DNA from: DASQEH01 sp963765725
Lineage (GTDB): Bacteria; Actinomycetota; Actinomycetes; Propionibacteriales; Nocardioidaceae
DNA length: 64,000 nucleotides
Assembly (NCBI GenBank): GCA_963765725.1
Contig: CAVXXI010000003.1
Span: 1-64,000 of the forward strand
Reading direction: 5' to 3'
The stretch's first letter is position 1, and every line of letters starts with the position of its first letter. Both the position numbers and the translations under genes were made by a program. This document shows positions 7,178 through 17,343 of the stretch, in pieces. The notes below the pieces were generated by a model that ran no database searches, was not told the origin of the DNA, and saw only the letters and a program-made list of their open reading frames with translations.

Positions 7178-8534
7178 TCAGCTGCCGCCCTCACTCCTTG
7201 GCGGGGTAGCACTCTCTGACTTCGTCAGGCTGAGCTCCGTCGTCTCGGGCGCCCACAGGTAGGTGACGATGAGCCCTATCGCGCAGATGCCTGCCGCAAT
7301 GAGGACCGTCGGGCCGATACCGAGATGGGCGATGCCCACCGGCAGTAGGAACGTCCCGCCGGCTGCGCCGATGCGACTCATCGCGGCGGCGAAACCGGTT
7401 CCGCTCCCACGAAGCTCCGAAGGGAAGATCTCGGCGGGGTACACGCCGGTGAGATCACCCGAGATGGCGTTGAAGAAGGCGAACGCCACGAAGCAGACGA
7501 TGAGCACGATCGCCGGGGCGCTCCCCCAGCCACCGATGAGCGGCGAGCGTCACGACCATCAGCACGAAGGAGGTGAGCAACAGCGGCCTTCGCCCTACCC
7601 GCTCGATCACCAGCATCCCGGCCAGCGCGCCCAGGAACGCGACCGCGTTGGAGCCGATGATGCTCGCCTTCGGGTCGGTCAAGCCGAGCGCGCGCGAAGA
7701 CCTGCGGAGCGAACGTGAAGATGGCGAAGTAGGGCGCGACGAGGCAGGTGAAGAAGATCGACGCGAACGCCGTGCTGCGCCACATGTCCTTCGCGAACAG
7801 GTCACGGAAGCGTGCCGTGTCCTCCGACTCCTCGTCGAGGTCCTCGTCCTCGAAGTACGTCGAGCCGAGATGCTCGTCGACGATCTCGCGGGCCTCCTCC
7901 TCGCGGCCGACGCTAACCAGCCAGCGCGGCGACTCGGGGAGTCCTTGCCGGAGCAGCAGCGTGCGAGGCCGGGAATCGCTCCAGTGGCAAGGATCCACCG
8001 CCAGTCGACGCCGAGGTCGTCCAGGACGAAGGCGACGATGACGGCCAGCAGGAAGCCGCCGTACCAGGAGGCCTGCAGGCTGGCCAGCCGCGTTCCGCGG
8101 CCGGCGCTCGGGACGAACTCCGCGAGCATCGTCTGCCCGATGGCGTACTCGGCACCGATGGCCAGTCCGAGCAGGAACCGCAGGACGAGGAGCTCCACAT
8201 TGTTGTCCACGACGCCTTGCAGGGCGCCGATGAGGACGAACGCGAGCAGGTCGAAGATGAAGATCTTGCGTCGGCCGAACCGGTCGGTCAGATACCCGAA
8301 GATGGGGCCGCCGAAGAAGATCCCCGCCAAGGAGGCGGCTCCGATCAGCCCTTCCTGTACCGGCGAGAGGCCGAACTCGGTGGTGATGAAGGGCAGCACG
8401 ACACTGATGACGCCGAGGTCGTACCCGTCCAGACCCTCACCGAATGCCGTCGCTGTGGTGATACGCAGCAGGAAGCCCTTGTCTGCCGTGGCCTTGGTGT
8501 CCGCGCTACCGGACTCTCGCTCGCCGATGAGCAC
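7178..8534 (-). pseudogene. MFS sugar-porter-type transporter, about three frameshifts
   Basis: The N-terminal half is intact in one frame: TTATAFGEGLDGYDLGVISV (helix 1), GGPIFGYLTDRFGRRKIFIF (the MFS loop 2-3 motif) and FLLGLAIGAEYAIGQTMLAE (helix 4). The frame changes near 7965, 7690 and 7530. The missing parts ESPRWLV (the sugar-porter PESPR motif), LGLTDPKASIIGSNAVAFLG and YPAEIFPSELRGSGTGFAAA (loop 10-11 motif) then appear in other frames. Joined, the parts form a full twelve-helix transporter of about 450 residues. Three shifts suggest an inactive gene, but the even conservation also fits repeated indel errors. Confidence 0.8.
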
Positions 8535-8689
8535 CCCCGCGAAGTCGCGCCGTGACGTCGTCGTCGTGTGGTCACGGCAGCTGGTGATAGTGGACGCAAA
8601 GCATGGCGAGAAACCCGCGATCGCGCAATTCTGGGACGGTAGCTCTTTCCGGCGCCGCAGCGGTCAGCGCCCGTGGTGAGGTCCCCCGG

Positions 8690-10806
8690 TCAGCCCTCGA
8701 TGTCCAAGGCCCGGCGCAGGAAGTCGACCTGGAGCAGCAGCAGGTTCTCGGCGACGGTCTCGTCGTTGGCAAGGTGTGTCATACCCGTCAACGGCAACAC
8801 TTCGTGCGGCTTCCCGGCCGCGAGCAGCGCGCTGGACAGCCGCAGCGAGTGCGCGACGTACACGTTGTCGTCAGCGAGCCCGTGGATGATCATCAGCGGC
8901 CGCTCGAGCCTCGGCGCGAGCGCGACCAGACTGTTCGCCTCGTAGACGTCGTCGTTCGTGTCGGGATGGCCGAGGTAGCGCTCGCTGTAGCACGTGTCGT
9001 AGAGCCGCTCGTCGGTCGTCGGGGCGCCAGCGATCGCGGCGCCGAACACCTCCGGATGGCGCAGGACGCCCAGCGCGGCGAGGTAGCCGCCGAAGGACCA
9101 CCCCCTGATGGCTGTGCGTGAGGTGTCGAGATCGTCGGGGAACCTCGCGGTGACTGCCGCGAGTACGTCCACCTGGTCCTCGATGGTTCCGGCACGGTCG
9201 TTCTTGGCGAGCCGGTCCCAGAGCGGGCCGCGACCGGCCATGCCGCGGCCGTCGGCGACGATCACGACGAAGCCCTGCTCGGCGAACCACTGGGAGGTCA
9301 GGTAAGTGCGCGCATCGTTCACCACACGCTGCCCGTGCGGCCCACCGTAGGGATCCAACAGCACGGGCAGTCGACGCGAGCCGGGCACGTGCCCGGTCGG
9401 GAACAGCACCGCCGTCGGGAAGTCACGCGACCCGACTTGCAGGGTGTGCACGTTCGGCATCAACGGCGAGGTCTCGGTGACGGAGGCCACGTGCCCGGCC
9501 GGTTCGCCGCTGGAGACGACGGTCGTCGTGACGTCCAGCGTCGATACGAGCTGCTGCGACACGACGACGGTCGTGCCGGCCGCCGTTCCTGTCGCGACGC
9601 CGGCAGGGTCGCTGAGCAGCTCGACTCCGCCCGCGAAGTCGAACCGGGCCATCGCGACGGATCCGGTCCCGGGAACGATCCCCGCGATGACCGACTCCCC
9701 CTCGACCGCTTCCACACTCCGGATCAGCACGTCCGGCGGCGTCACAGGTTCACCGTCGATCCACAGCCGCCGCGTGTCCCCCTCGTCGATGCTGTACAGG
9801 AGGCGACCGTCAGGGAGCGTCTGGGGGTGCCGGGCACCAGCTCCACCCAGGCGTCGTCGGTGACTGCGCGCAGAAGCGACGTGCGGCCGGTCGCCGGGTT
9901 CAGCTCCCGGTACTCCATCCGCCGCTGGTCCCTGCTCAGGAGCGTGAGGACCGGCCTGGTTGCGCTCCACTCGACATGGACGAGGTACTCCAGGACGTGG
10001 CCGTCGAGATCGACGTCTGAGCGCCAGTCGACGTCGACGCGCCCACCGCCCGGCGTCACCACCGCCAGGCCGACCACGGCGTTGGCCGTGCCGGCCTGCG
10101 GGTACCGCACGCGCACCGGTTCGCGCTCGGGGTACGCCGGCTCGCTGATATGCCAGATCTGGACGGGCGAGAGGTCGTAGCGCTCCACGAGCAACGACTC
10201 ACCGTCCGGCGCCCACCAGAATCCGCGTCCCCGGTCCAGCTCCTCGGCGGCGACGAACTCTGCGAGACCCCACGCCACCTCCGGCGGCTCGTGAGCCTCG
10301 GGTCCGATCAACGACTGGTCCACGCCATCGGCAACCGTCACCATGCGAAGCGAGCGGTCGCCGGCGTACGCAACACGGCGGCCGGTCGGGTCGAGCTGGG
10401 GATCGACCACGGGTGACTGTGTACGGAGCTCCCGCGGTGGCTCTCGACCCACCAGGTCGGCGACGAACAGCCGCGAGGACAGCGCGAAAGCAGCAGTCGT
10501 AACAGCGTCGTCCGTGCTGTAGGCGACGACACCGGAGGTGCTGACGCGCAGCCGCTCGCGGCGAGCCCGCTCGTCCGCGGTCAGTGTCTCCTCGCCAGCG
10601 CCCAGCAGCGCTGTCGGGTCGGCCGCCAGGCGCTCGCTCCTCTCCCCCACGTCGTACACCCACAAGGAGTGCTCACGTGACGTCCCGCTCAGTGCCCGCA
10701 GGAACGCGACCCGCTCGCCATCGGGGCTCGCCACGAACGCCCGCGGCAGTCCGAGCTGGAAGTTCATAGTCCTGGCGGCCAGCCGCGGGAAGGAGTCTGG
10801 GGTCAC
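8690..10806 (-). pseudogene. S9 family prolyl oligopeptidase/dipeptidyl peptidase, one frameshift
   Basis: The first 320 residues (GTG 10806 to about 9830) form the beta-propeller domain with FLRALSGTSREHSLWVYDV, FWWAPDGESLLVERYD and similar blades. After one frameshift near 9830 the second frame carries the rest of the propeller and the alpha/beta-hydrolase domain. That domain has LLDPYGGPHGQRV, IRGWSFGGYLAALGVLRHPE (nucleophile Ser), HGLADDNVY (Asp) and LTGMTHLAND (His). The catalytic triad is complete, so the protein would be active if the shift is a sequencing error. It sits at the end of an operon-like run with two HIT genes and a beta-lactamase-fold hydrolase. Confidence 0.85.
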
Positions 10807-10899
10807 CGGGCCATCCTGGCATCATGCCGTTCGGCACGGTGCGGGCGTACCGCCCTGGAGGCAGCCTGCACATGCTGGCGTGGTCGCAGTGAGGGAACC

Positions 10900-10916
10900 C
10901 CGCATCCACCATGCGG
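10900..10916. terminator. hairpin after HIT gene
   Basis: CCGCAT-CCACC-ATGCGG is a perfect six-pair stem. It is followed by TTTT on the plus strand and lies 12 bases beyond the minus-strand stop codon of the HIT gene at 10929. On the minus strand no T-run follows, so it may slow rather than end transcription into the S9 peptidase gene. Confidence 0.45.
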
Positions 10917-10928
10917 TTTTGCGGGGAG

Positions 10929-11354
10929 CTACGGGAGCGCTCGTGCCAGCACGTGGTGCACCTCCCCGATCGGCGGGTGGGCGCTCCGGTCACGAGGCCA
11001 GAAGTCCGCATCGTCGTCCGGCCAGCAGGGGACCACATGGAAGTGCAGGTGATCCACGCTCTGCCCCGAGTGCGGGCCGCTCGCGTTCAGGACCACGACA
11101 CCCGTCGCGCCAAGTCCGCGCTGCATCGCTCCCGCCACCCGTTGCGTCAGGAGGCTCGTGGCCAGGAGGACGTCCGCAGTCGCGTCGAGAACGCCCGAGC
11201 AATGCTGTCGGGGCACGACCAGGGTGTGCCCGGGCGCCAGGGCGCTACCGGGAAGCGGTAGGAACGCCACCGCATCGCGACCCCGGGTCACCCAGGCCGC
11301 GTCGCCCGTTGCCATGAGGTCACAGAAGACACACCCGACGACGCGCCCGCTCAC
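10929..11354 (-). CDS. HIT family protein (nucleotide phosphohydrolase/AMP-lyase type)
   Basis: From GTG 11354 the protein has 141 residues. CVFCDL near the start is the zinc-type Cys pair, LPGSALAPGHTLVVPRQHC is the first part of the HIT fold, and HSGQSVDHLHFHVVPCW contains the histidine triad HLHFHV. HIT enzymes hydrolyse or transfer nucleoside monophosphates through a His-AMP intermediate. The extended frame upstream of 11354 has no conserved residues. The gene starts 10 bases after the stop of a second HIT gene, so the two are probably cotranscribed. The physiological substrate is unknown. Confidence 0.85.
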   Translation of the reverse strand: MSGRVVGCVFCDLMATGDAAWVTRGRDAVAFLPLPGSALAPGHTLVVPRQHCSGVLDATADVLLATSLLTQRVAGAMQRGLGATGVVVLNASGPHSGQSVDHLHFHVVPCWPDDDADFWPRDRSAHPPIGEVHHVLARALP

Positions 11355-11364
11355 TGCCTTCCTC

Positions 11365-11841
11365 TCACGAGGGGAGCGCGGACCTGATGGACAAGGCGAT
11401 CGCGTCGCGAGCGTTGTCCGACAGCCACCGGCTGCGGTCATCGGTGAGGTGCACGAAGGCTCTGGGCCCGCGAGCAGCCTCGGGCTGGTCGGCCGACCGG
11501 GGCACCACATGCAGGTGCAGATGTGAGAAGCCTTCGGCCTCGGAGAACTGCATCAGGTACGTCTTCACACAGCCGGTGACAGCCTCGAGTGCGATACTCA
11601 CCCGACGTACCAGCCCGCCCAGCTCGTCGGCTGCCTCCGGCGAGAGTTGCGCGAACGACGTGACATGGCGGGTCGGCAACAGGACCAGCCAGCCGGGCAG
11701 GGTGCTGTTGAAGGCATGTGCGGCGCGCCAGTGACGCGTTCGTACGACGTCCTCGCGCGCAGGCGGGGACGGTGATGCCTGCTGGTCGCAGGCAAAGCAC
11801 CCGGGCATCAGCCCGTCGTCGTTCGGCTGCGGCCTAGTCAT
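11365..11841 (-). CDS. HIT family protein
   Basis: The 158-residue protein contains GCFACDQQ (Cys pair), LPGWLVLLPTRHVTSFAQLS, and the histidine triad in FSHLHLHVVPRS. It is a HIT-fold nucleotide hydrolase or transferase with a longer linker than its neighbour at 10929. Its ATG at 11841 overlaps the end of the upstream hydrolase gene: the bases ATGACTAG contain both the start and the TAG stop, so translation is probably coupled. Two different HIT proteins side by side suggest divergence after duplication or a joint role. Confidence 0.85.
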   Translation of the reverse strand: MTRPQPNDDGLMPGCFACDQQASPSPPAREDVVRTRHWRAAHAFNSTLPGWLVLLPTRHVTSFAQLSPEAADELGGLVRRVSIALEAVTGCVKTYLMQFSEAEGFSHLHLHVVPRSADQPEAARGPRAFVHLTDDRSRWLSDNARDAIALSIRSALPS

Positions 11842-13602
11842 CGACGATCTCTGTGTGCTGCTGCTCGTTCATGTCGACAGCAGTCAGCTCGCACGCCTCG
11901 ACGGTGGCGCCGTCCGCCGCAAGTGTGATCGCGAGCTGCCAGAACGCAGAGCCCGACGACAGCTTGAACGTGGCCGGACGGTCCCCGTCCCCGGCGACCG
12001 GTTGCGGCAGGACCTCGAGCGGCCCGTCGAGGGCTCGGGCCGCGGTCGCCAGCCGGATCGTGGGGGCCAGGTCCACCCCGGTCCCGACCGGTAGCGTGCC
12101 CGGCCAGGCCGGCGGCTCGTCGTTGAGTGCCGCGATCAGCGACCGCGACGCACGCACCACGTCATCCGCCGCATCCGGTACCGCGTCCACCGTGAGGGTC
12201 TGGATCCTCGGCGGGCTCTCAGGCGACAGACCGACGTGTACCCGCAGTCGACCCGAGCGGCCCTGCAGCCACCAGGTCAGCTGGCTGGGACTCTGCGCCT
12301 CGAGCTCGACCGGCGCGTCAGCGTCCGGGAGACCGCCGACGCTCTGCAGCGCGTGCGCGACGTCCGCACGTCGGCGGTCGCGGGGCAGGTCCAGGTCCAT
12401 GTTGACCGCGAAGACACGGTCCGCCCGGGCGTCGTCCCAGTCGTCCAGCAGGCGGGCGACATCCCCGCGCAGCGTCGCCGACTCCGGCCACGGTCGCACT
12501 CTGCGCGCCGTCGCACGGCGCTCCTGAAGCAGCGCCTCGAGCGCCTCGCGACATGGCCGGGACACCTTGGCGTACGTGGAGTTCGACAACATCACGACTC
12601 CCAGGCCGCTGGCCGGATGCCAGCACATGCACGACCCGAAACCGGGGTAGCCACCCGGGTGGCTGACGATCGTGCCCCAGCGCACGCTGGAGTCGACGAA
12701 GAGCCCGAAGCCGTACCCGGGCGCGGACGCCTCCACCAGACGGGAGGTGGACAGGCGGGCTGTCGGCGGTATCGAGCGGTGCTGCTGCTGCATCTCCCGC
12801 CTGCTGGCTCGGCTGAGCGGATGGTCGTCGGGGGGTCGTCGCGAGCCGGGAACGCGGCGGCGAGGCCACTCACCCAGCGGGTCAGGTCGGCGACCGAGCT
12901 GTACAGGCCGCCGATCGGCGAGAAGGCGCCGGGTTTGTCGAACTCCTCCTGCTGCCACTGGTCGTCGACGCGACGGTGGCCGCGGACCAGGACGTGCGGC
13001 GACGCGCTGGCGGAGTCGAAGACGCTGCGCGTCAACCCGAGAGGTCGGAGCAGCCGACGTGTGACGAAGTCCCGGTAGCTCTCGTCTGCCACAGTGGCGA
13101 CGACACGGCCGAGGACCGCGAAGCCCAGGTTGGAGTACTCGAACTGGGTCCCCGGAGTCGAGTCGAAGCGGAATCCCGCCTGCAGGAAGTCGCCGAACTC
13201 CTCGTCCGTCAGCGACTCCTGCCGGTCGCCCCAAGCGTCGTCCGTGGGCAGCCCCCCGCTCATCGTCAGCAGGTGCCGAACGGTCAACCGCGGGGAGTCG
13301 GCGGTCGGCATCGTCAGACCTGCCAGCTCCGGTACGTATTCTTCCGCGGGCACGTCCAGGAGCAGGTGCCCCTCGTCGCGAAGGCTGAGGACGGCCGCGG
13401 CGGTGAAGCTCTTGGTCATCGACGCGATCCGGAACACGCTTTCGGCGTCCGGTGTCCGCTCGTCTACACCAGTGCGACCGCGTCCACCGCCATGGGCCAG
13501 TCTGTCCTCCTCGACGACGCCGTAGGCGAGACCGGGAGTGACGCCGGTGTCGAAGTACGAGTCGACGACCACTTCGACGGCGTCGATCGCCGGGTCGCTC
13601 AT
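11834..13602 (-). pseudogene. serine hydrolase, beta-lactamase/class C fold, one frameshift
   Basis: ATG 13602 starts MSDPAIDAVEVVVDSYFDTG. The first part carries IASMTKSFTAAAVLSL (SxxK nucleophile) and FEYSNLGFAVLG (YxN). After a frameshift near 12830 the other frame gives IVSHPGGYPGFGSCM (the HxG third motif) and a C-terminal domain of about 230 residues ending in VDMNEQQHTEIVDD. All three active-site motifs of the serine beta-lactamase-like family are present. The family includes D-peptidases and esterases, so a beta-lactamase role is not implied. One added or lost base would restore a protein of about 580 residues. The end overlaps the HIT gene by eight bases. Confidence 0.8.
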
Positions 13603-14094
13603 CTGACGACCTGACGTGTTGCGGTCAGACCTGCTCGGATGCAACGTCGCTTCGTCACGGCAACACAGTAGTGCCGGTCCGCGCATGCACGGATGACACC
13701 GGAGTCAGCGATAGGGCAGAACAGAGCCGGAGGCATGGACGGGGCGGATCTCCCGCAGACGGTGCCGGCTCGTTTCGAGGTTCTTTACGCAGGTCAGGCC
13801 TTCGTGCGTGCAGGCCCAAGCCGGTGGGACGGCGGCCTCGCCGGAAAGCACCCCGCGGGTACGACTGGCGCGTAGGGTCTCGGGCAGGTGCGCCCGCCCT
13901 CCGCGTTCACCCACAGAGCCCCGGCAGGAGCCCGTCGATGAGGCCCTTGCCACCTCCGCCGGCGCAGGCGCCTGGCTCGCATGGACGTTGCGCCGCAGCC
14001 CCGCGACGAACGCGCTGATCCGCGAGGCGGGCGTGGGAAAGCCGCCGAGCGACGTACGAACGCCGCTTGCCGTCCCGCCCGCCTGACGGCCCTC
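13603..14094. other. gap of about 490 bp with no supported gene
   Basis: Several frames are open, but none shows a ribosome site or recognisable family. The best is a plus-strand frame ending at 14086 (GAGAWLAWTLRRSPATNALI), which lacks a credible start. The first part must hold the promoter of the serine hydrolase operon. No hairpin or tRNA was found. Confidence 0.45.
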
Positions 14095-14544
14095 TCAACC
14101 CTTCAGCCCGTCCCAGGACCAGCGCGGAATGCGCAGACCGCTCGGGACGTCGTCCGCCGATTCGTGATAGCGCGCCATGCTCGTCTTCGTGGCCCAGGCG
14201 AAGTAGTCGTGCAGGACCGGCACCACCGGGTCGTCGCCGGCGATCCCCACGTCAGCGAGGGCCTGGTCGAAGCAGCTGATCGCCCGCTGATCCATCTCGT
14301 CATGTACGCCGTTCCCGCTGTGGACGCGCACGACCGACGTCTCGTCGCCGTACCGGTCGGAGTACGTCGTCGGCCCACCCAGGGCCTCCGCCCAGTACGC
14401 GGCGAGCCGCTCGACGTGGTCGGGCTCGTAACCGTGCTGGAACGCGTGGCTCACCACGTCGTCCGCCATCACCCGGACGTGCCAGGCACCCGCCAGGCGA
14501 CGCATGCCCTCGTCGCCCCCGGCGGCCTCGTAGACGGTCTGCAT
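14095..14544 (-). CDS. group II truncated haemoglobin-like protein
   Basis: The 149-residue protein starts MQTVYEAAGGDEGMRRLAGA. It then has VVSHAFQHGYEPDHVERLA and AYWAEALGGPTTYSDRYGDE, typical of the truncated haemoglobin group II helices B-E, with the F-helix region VHSGNGVHDEMD supplying the haem-ligand His. Proteins of this family bind O2 or NO and are thought to help in detoxification or oxygen sensing. The C-terminal tail LRIPRWSWDGL is typical of the actinobacterial version. It stands alone between the hydrolase operon and the S66 peptidase on the same strand. Confidence 0.8.
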   Translation of the reverse strand: MQTVYEAAGGDEGMRRLAGAWHVRVMADDVVSHAFQHGYEPDHVERLAAYWAEALGGPTTYSDRYGDETSVVRVHSGNGVHDEMDQRAISCFDQALADVGIAGDDPVVPVLHDYFAWATKTSMARYHESADDVPSGLRIPRWSWDGLKG

Positions 14545-14647
14545 CCGGCAAGTGTTGCAGTTGGTGCCCGTCGACGGACCGACGTGATGGCCGTGGGGAC
14601 CGTCAACGATTCTCTGTGGTCTTGCGCCCGAACCCCAAGGCCTCGGG

Positions 14648-15694
14648 TCATCGGCCGAAGTGCGCCGTCAGACGTCGCTGCTCGCCGTCGACAGTCACGC
14701 GGCCACCGTACGGGAGCACCCACTGCGGACTCGTGTGGCCGAAGTCAACGTCCATGACCACCACCATGTCGGGGTGGTACTCCGAGACCGCCCTCAGCAC
14801 AGCGTCACGGTTCGCCTGCCGCAGGGAGGCTGCCTCGTCAGGCGCGGGGTGGTGAGCGTGGTCTCCCACGGGCGGGCGACCCCACACCAGGGCGGGGCTT
14901 GCCTCCAGCAACCCTCGCTCGCCCAGGTTGCGGAGCATGCGGTACACCTCGGTCGCCGGCGGGCGCTCCTCGGAGGTCTCGAGGACGAGAACGCAGCCCG
15001 CGTACGCCTCCGCGGGATGGATCCATCGGCCCACCGCAAGGTTCCAGTGCAGGATCTCGAGGTTGCCGCCCCAGGTGGGACCGCTCACGACCGACGACGG
15101 ACCGGACCACGCCCATGGCTCCGCGGGCTCGTCGGGAGCTGCTTCGGTGAGGGCCCGAGGGTCGTCCCATCGGATGCCGACGTCTCGCGTTCTCGCTGCC
15201 CGCTCCAGAGTGACGTCGCCGCCGTACAGCGCCGCCCGCAACGAGACCAGGTGTTGATCGTCGACGCGAGGACCGGGACCGAGGTGGACCTGCGTCGAAC
15301 CGCCGTGGACAGCAGCGACACCGTGGAACCACAGCCAGTTGAGAACGTTGGTGTTGTCGGAGTACCCGAAGAACGCCTTGGGGTCTCGCGCCGGGAGGGT
15401 CGGGTCCAGGTGCTTGAGCACCGTGATCTGGTCGGAGCCGCCGATGGTCGCCATGATGGCTCGGATCGAGGGATCGGCGAAGGCGGCGTCGATGTCTGCC
15501 GCCCGCTCCCGCGGTGTGCCCGCCACCCGGGTCGTCGGGAACTCGACCGGCTCGAGGTCGAGCTCGCTGCGGAGTCGCTCCATCGCCTGTTCGTGCACGG
15601 CAGGAAAGTCGGCGGGGGCTGCCCAGGAGGGGGACAAGACCGCGACGCGGTCCCCGGCACGAACAGGGGGAGGGATCTGCAACGACGCTGGCAT
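14648..15694 (-). CDS. S66 family LD-carboxypeptidase (MccF/LdcA-like)
   Basis: The 348-residue protein has the S66 layout. Strand 1 is AGDRVAVLSPSW, IMATIGGSDQ precedes the nucleophile in FFGYSDNTNVLNWLW, the Glu lies in CVLVLETSEERPP, and the His in VDFGHTSPQWVLPYGG. Enzymes of this family cut L,D-peptide bonds in murein recycling (LdcA) or inactivate microcin C-like peptide-nucleotides (MccF). The longer substrate loop and HGGSTQVHLG resemble the MccF branch. There is no signal peptide, so it acts in the cytoplasm. ATG 15694 is supported by the conserved region beginning directly after it. Confidence 0.85.
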   Translation of the reverse strand: MPASLQIPPPVRAGDRVAVLSPSWAAPADFPAVHEQAMERLRSELDLEPVEFPTTRVAGTPRERAADIDAAFADPSIRAIMATIGGSDQITVLKHLDPTLPARDPKAFFGYSDNTNVLNWLWFHGVAAVHGGSTQVHLGPGPRVDDQHLVSLRAALYGGDVTLERAARTRDVGIRWDDPRALTEAAPDEPAEPWAWSGPSSVVSGPTWGGNLEILHWNLAVGRWIHPAEAYAGCVLVLETSEERPPATEVYRMLRNLGERGLLEASPALVWGRPPVGDHAHHPAPDEAASLRQANRDAVLRAVSEYHPDMVVVMDVDFGHTSPQWVLPYGGRVTVDGEQRRLTAHFGR

Positions 15695-15732
15695 GTACCG
15701 AATTGAATCAGGCGGCGGTTCGTCAGACGCGG

Positions 15733-16602
15733 TCAGAAGTGCCCGAGCACCGACCTCACGGCCCCCCGGGCGCCGCGCCCGGTGAGGTACCCGACCGACG
15801 GCTGCGGACCGAGCTCGACGGTGATCGCCGAGCCGGCGTGGTGCGCGTTGTACCAGCCGGTCAGGGTCCCGTGGCACACGCCGCTGCACCGAAGCGGCTT
15901 CTTCGGCAGATGCAGGTTCCTGGACAGACGGTTGAGGAGGTGCCGGTTCTTGGCGCCGTCGGAGTCGACCCCGTGCAACGGTTGGTGGAACGACACGACG
16001 AAGCGGGGGTCGACCCGGTTCAGGAAGCGCCGCATCGCCCTCGTCTCGGGTTCGCTGAACGGTCTCGGGCCAGAGTCATAGGGGCCGGTCTGGGGCCGCC
16101 ACCGGTGCGCCCAGTTCCGGTTCAGGTCCACACCGTGGGCGTTCTGCCTGGTGTCGGCCGCGAGACCGTCGGGGTTCATCGTCGGAACCACCCAGAGGTC
16201 GACGCCCCGAAGTCGCGAATCTGCCCGGACGGCGTTCACGAGCCGAACGCCGGCGGGCTCGTTGCCGTGCATGTTGCCCAGCAGGACTGCCGTCACGGCG
16301 CTACGTCGGTCCCCGACCCGGTAGGCGCGAAGCGGTCGGCCCAGGACGCTCGTCCCGAAGCGTCGGGGACGTAGCTGTGAGCCGCCGGCTTCGATGCCGG
16401 GCCCGTGGGAGTCTTGCGGTGTTCTGGCGGCGAGGGACGCGGTATTGAGCCGGCGAGAAGGCGGGTCGCTCATCACCCGGTCGGCGCTGGTCTGGGTCGG
16501 CGACACGCAGCCGGCGACGAGCATGATCCCGAGACACAGCTGCGCGACGGCCGACAGCGGGCGGAGAACACGCGGCCTGCCTGGTGCTGCCTGGACCCCC
16601 AT
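15733..16602 (-). CDS. M14 zinc carboxypeptidase-like lipoprotein (MpaA type)
   Basis: The 289-residue protein has a lipoprotein signal (hydrophobic stretch ending LMLVAGC-type lipobox at about residue 32). It then shows GRPLRAYRVG, LLGNMHGNEPAG (zinc ligands His and Glu), VPTMNPDGLA, GVDLNRNWAHRW, VVSFHQPLHG (third zinc ligand) and ITVELGPQ with the catalytic Glu. This is the compact M14 peptidase pattern of murein-peptide amidases. It is anchored outside the membrane and probably trims cell-wall peptides. It is 38 bases upstream of the S66 gene on the same strand, so the two form a peptide-processing pair. Confidence 0.85.
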   Translation of the reverse strand: MGVQAAPGRPRVLRPLSAVAQLCLGIMLVAGCVSPTQTSADRVMSDPPSRRLNTASLAARTPQDSHGPGIEAGGSQLRPRRFGTSVLGRPLRAYRVGDRRSAVTAVLLGNMHGNEPAGVRLVNAVRADSRLRGVDLWVVPTMNPDGLAADTRQNAHGVDLNRNWAHRWRPQTGPYDSGPRPFSEPETRAMRRFLNRVDPRFVVSFHQPLHGVDSDGAKNRHLLNRLSRNLHLPKKPLRCSGVCHGTLTGWYNAHHAGSAITVELGPQPSVGYLTGRGARGAVRSVLGHF

Positions 16603-17343
16603 CGTGCGACTCTACGAAGAACTGCGTCAGAAGAACGCAAGGCAAGCGCAAGGAGCGAGCAAAAGCCTGTGGTGGAGCGTGCGCAGGATCGCCTGTTCGC
16701 CACCTTTAGAGATCACTCGGCCGGACTGTCCACAGTGGCTACCTCGCCCAGGGAAAGTGTCGCTCGTTCTCGATTGAATACGTGCATGTGTTCGAGCGGT
16801 GGGGAGGCGCTTGAGTGTCTCGGGGAGGCTCTGGAGAAGGTGGTCGCGATGCCGAAGCGCCGGACCCCGACGCGGAGCTACACCATCACCGCCAACCGCG
16901 ACCCCCACGCGCACCCCACACAGACCCCACCGATGGCGCTTCCTCACCCCACCAGACACCCCCATCCCCCACCACACCACCACCCTCGACCACCACCTCG
17001 AACAACTCACCCTCGCCCTGACACCACCACCGTCGCCCGTGGCGACCCCTGGACCCGTGACCATCCCAGCGCAGGTATCCCTCCCAAAGCCCGTCCCACT
17101 GCCCGAGCCCGCGCCCCTGCCGCAGCAGGTGCCGCTCTCGAAACCCGCCACCATGGAGCACACCATCGTGCCCACGGAGCACAACCCCGTTCTCGCAACG
17201 GTGGCAGCCGCGAGTGCGGATGCCCACCCTGTCCGGTCAGGCGAATAACTAGCGCCGCGGCTCACGGGCAGCGCGCTGTTCCGCGGACGCGCACGTCGCG
17301 ACCGCGAAGATGCGGCCGGGCCACGCGTCGTTAGGGTTGCGGC
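16603..17343. other. 741-bp stretch, low-complexity and probable gene remnant
   Basis: A plus-strand ATG at 16786 begins MCSSGGEALECLGEALEKVV, which resembles the start of DUF222/HNH endonuclease genes common in these genomes, but no body follows. From 16885 the DNA is C-rich and encodes Pro/His repeats in one frame and Pro-Leu-Pro repeats in another (to about 17150). Neither has domain features. A single degenerate copy of the 22-bp repeat core lies near 16711-16730. I treat the region as decayed or non-coding. Confidence 0.4.

Noticed and set aside
7001..7212. Open frames across array A encoding Arg/Ser/Gly-rich repeats
   Set aside because: The period of 22 bp rotates through three frames, so all three stay open by composition; there is no ribosome site or family match.
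10900..10920. Terminator for a plus-strand gene
   Set aside because: No plus-strand gene ends here; the stem lies just after the minus-strand HIT stop, so it was listed for that gene instead.
16886..17150. Pro/His-rich protein
   Set aside because: Low-complexity C-rich DNA with no ribosome site; several frames are open at once.
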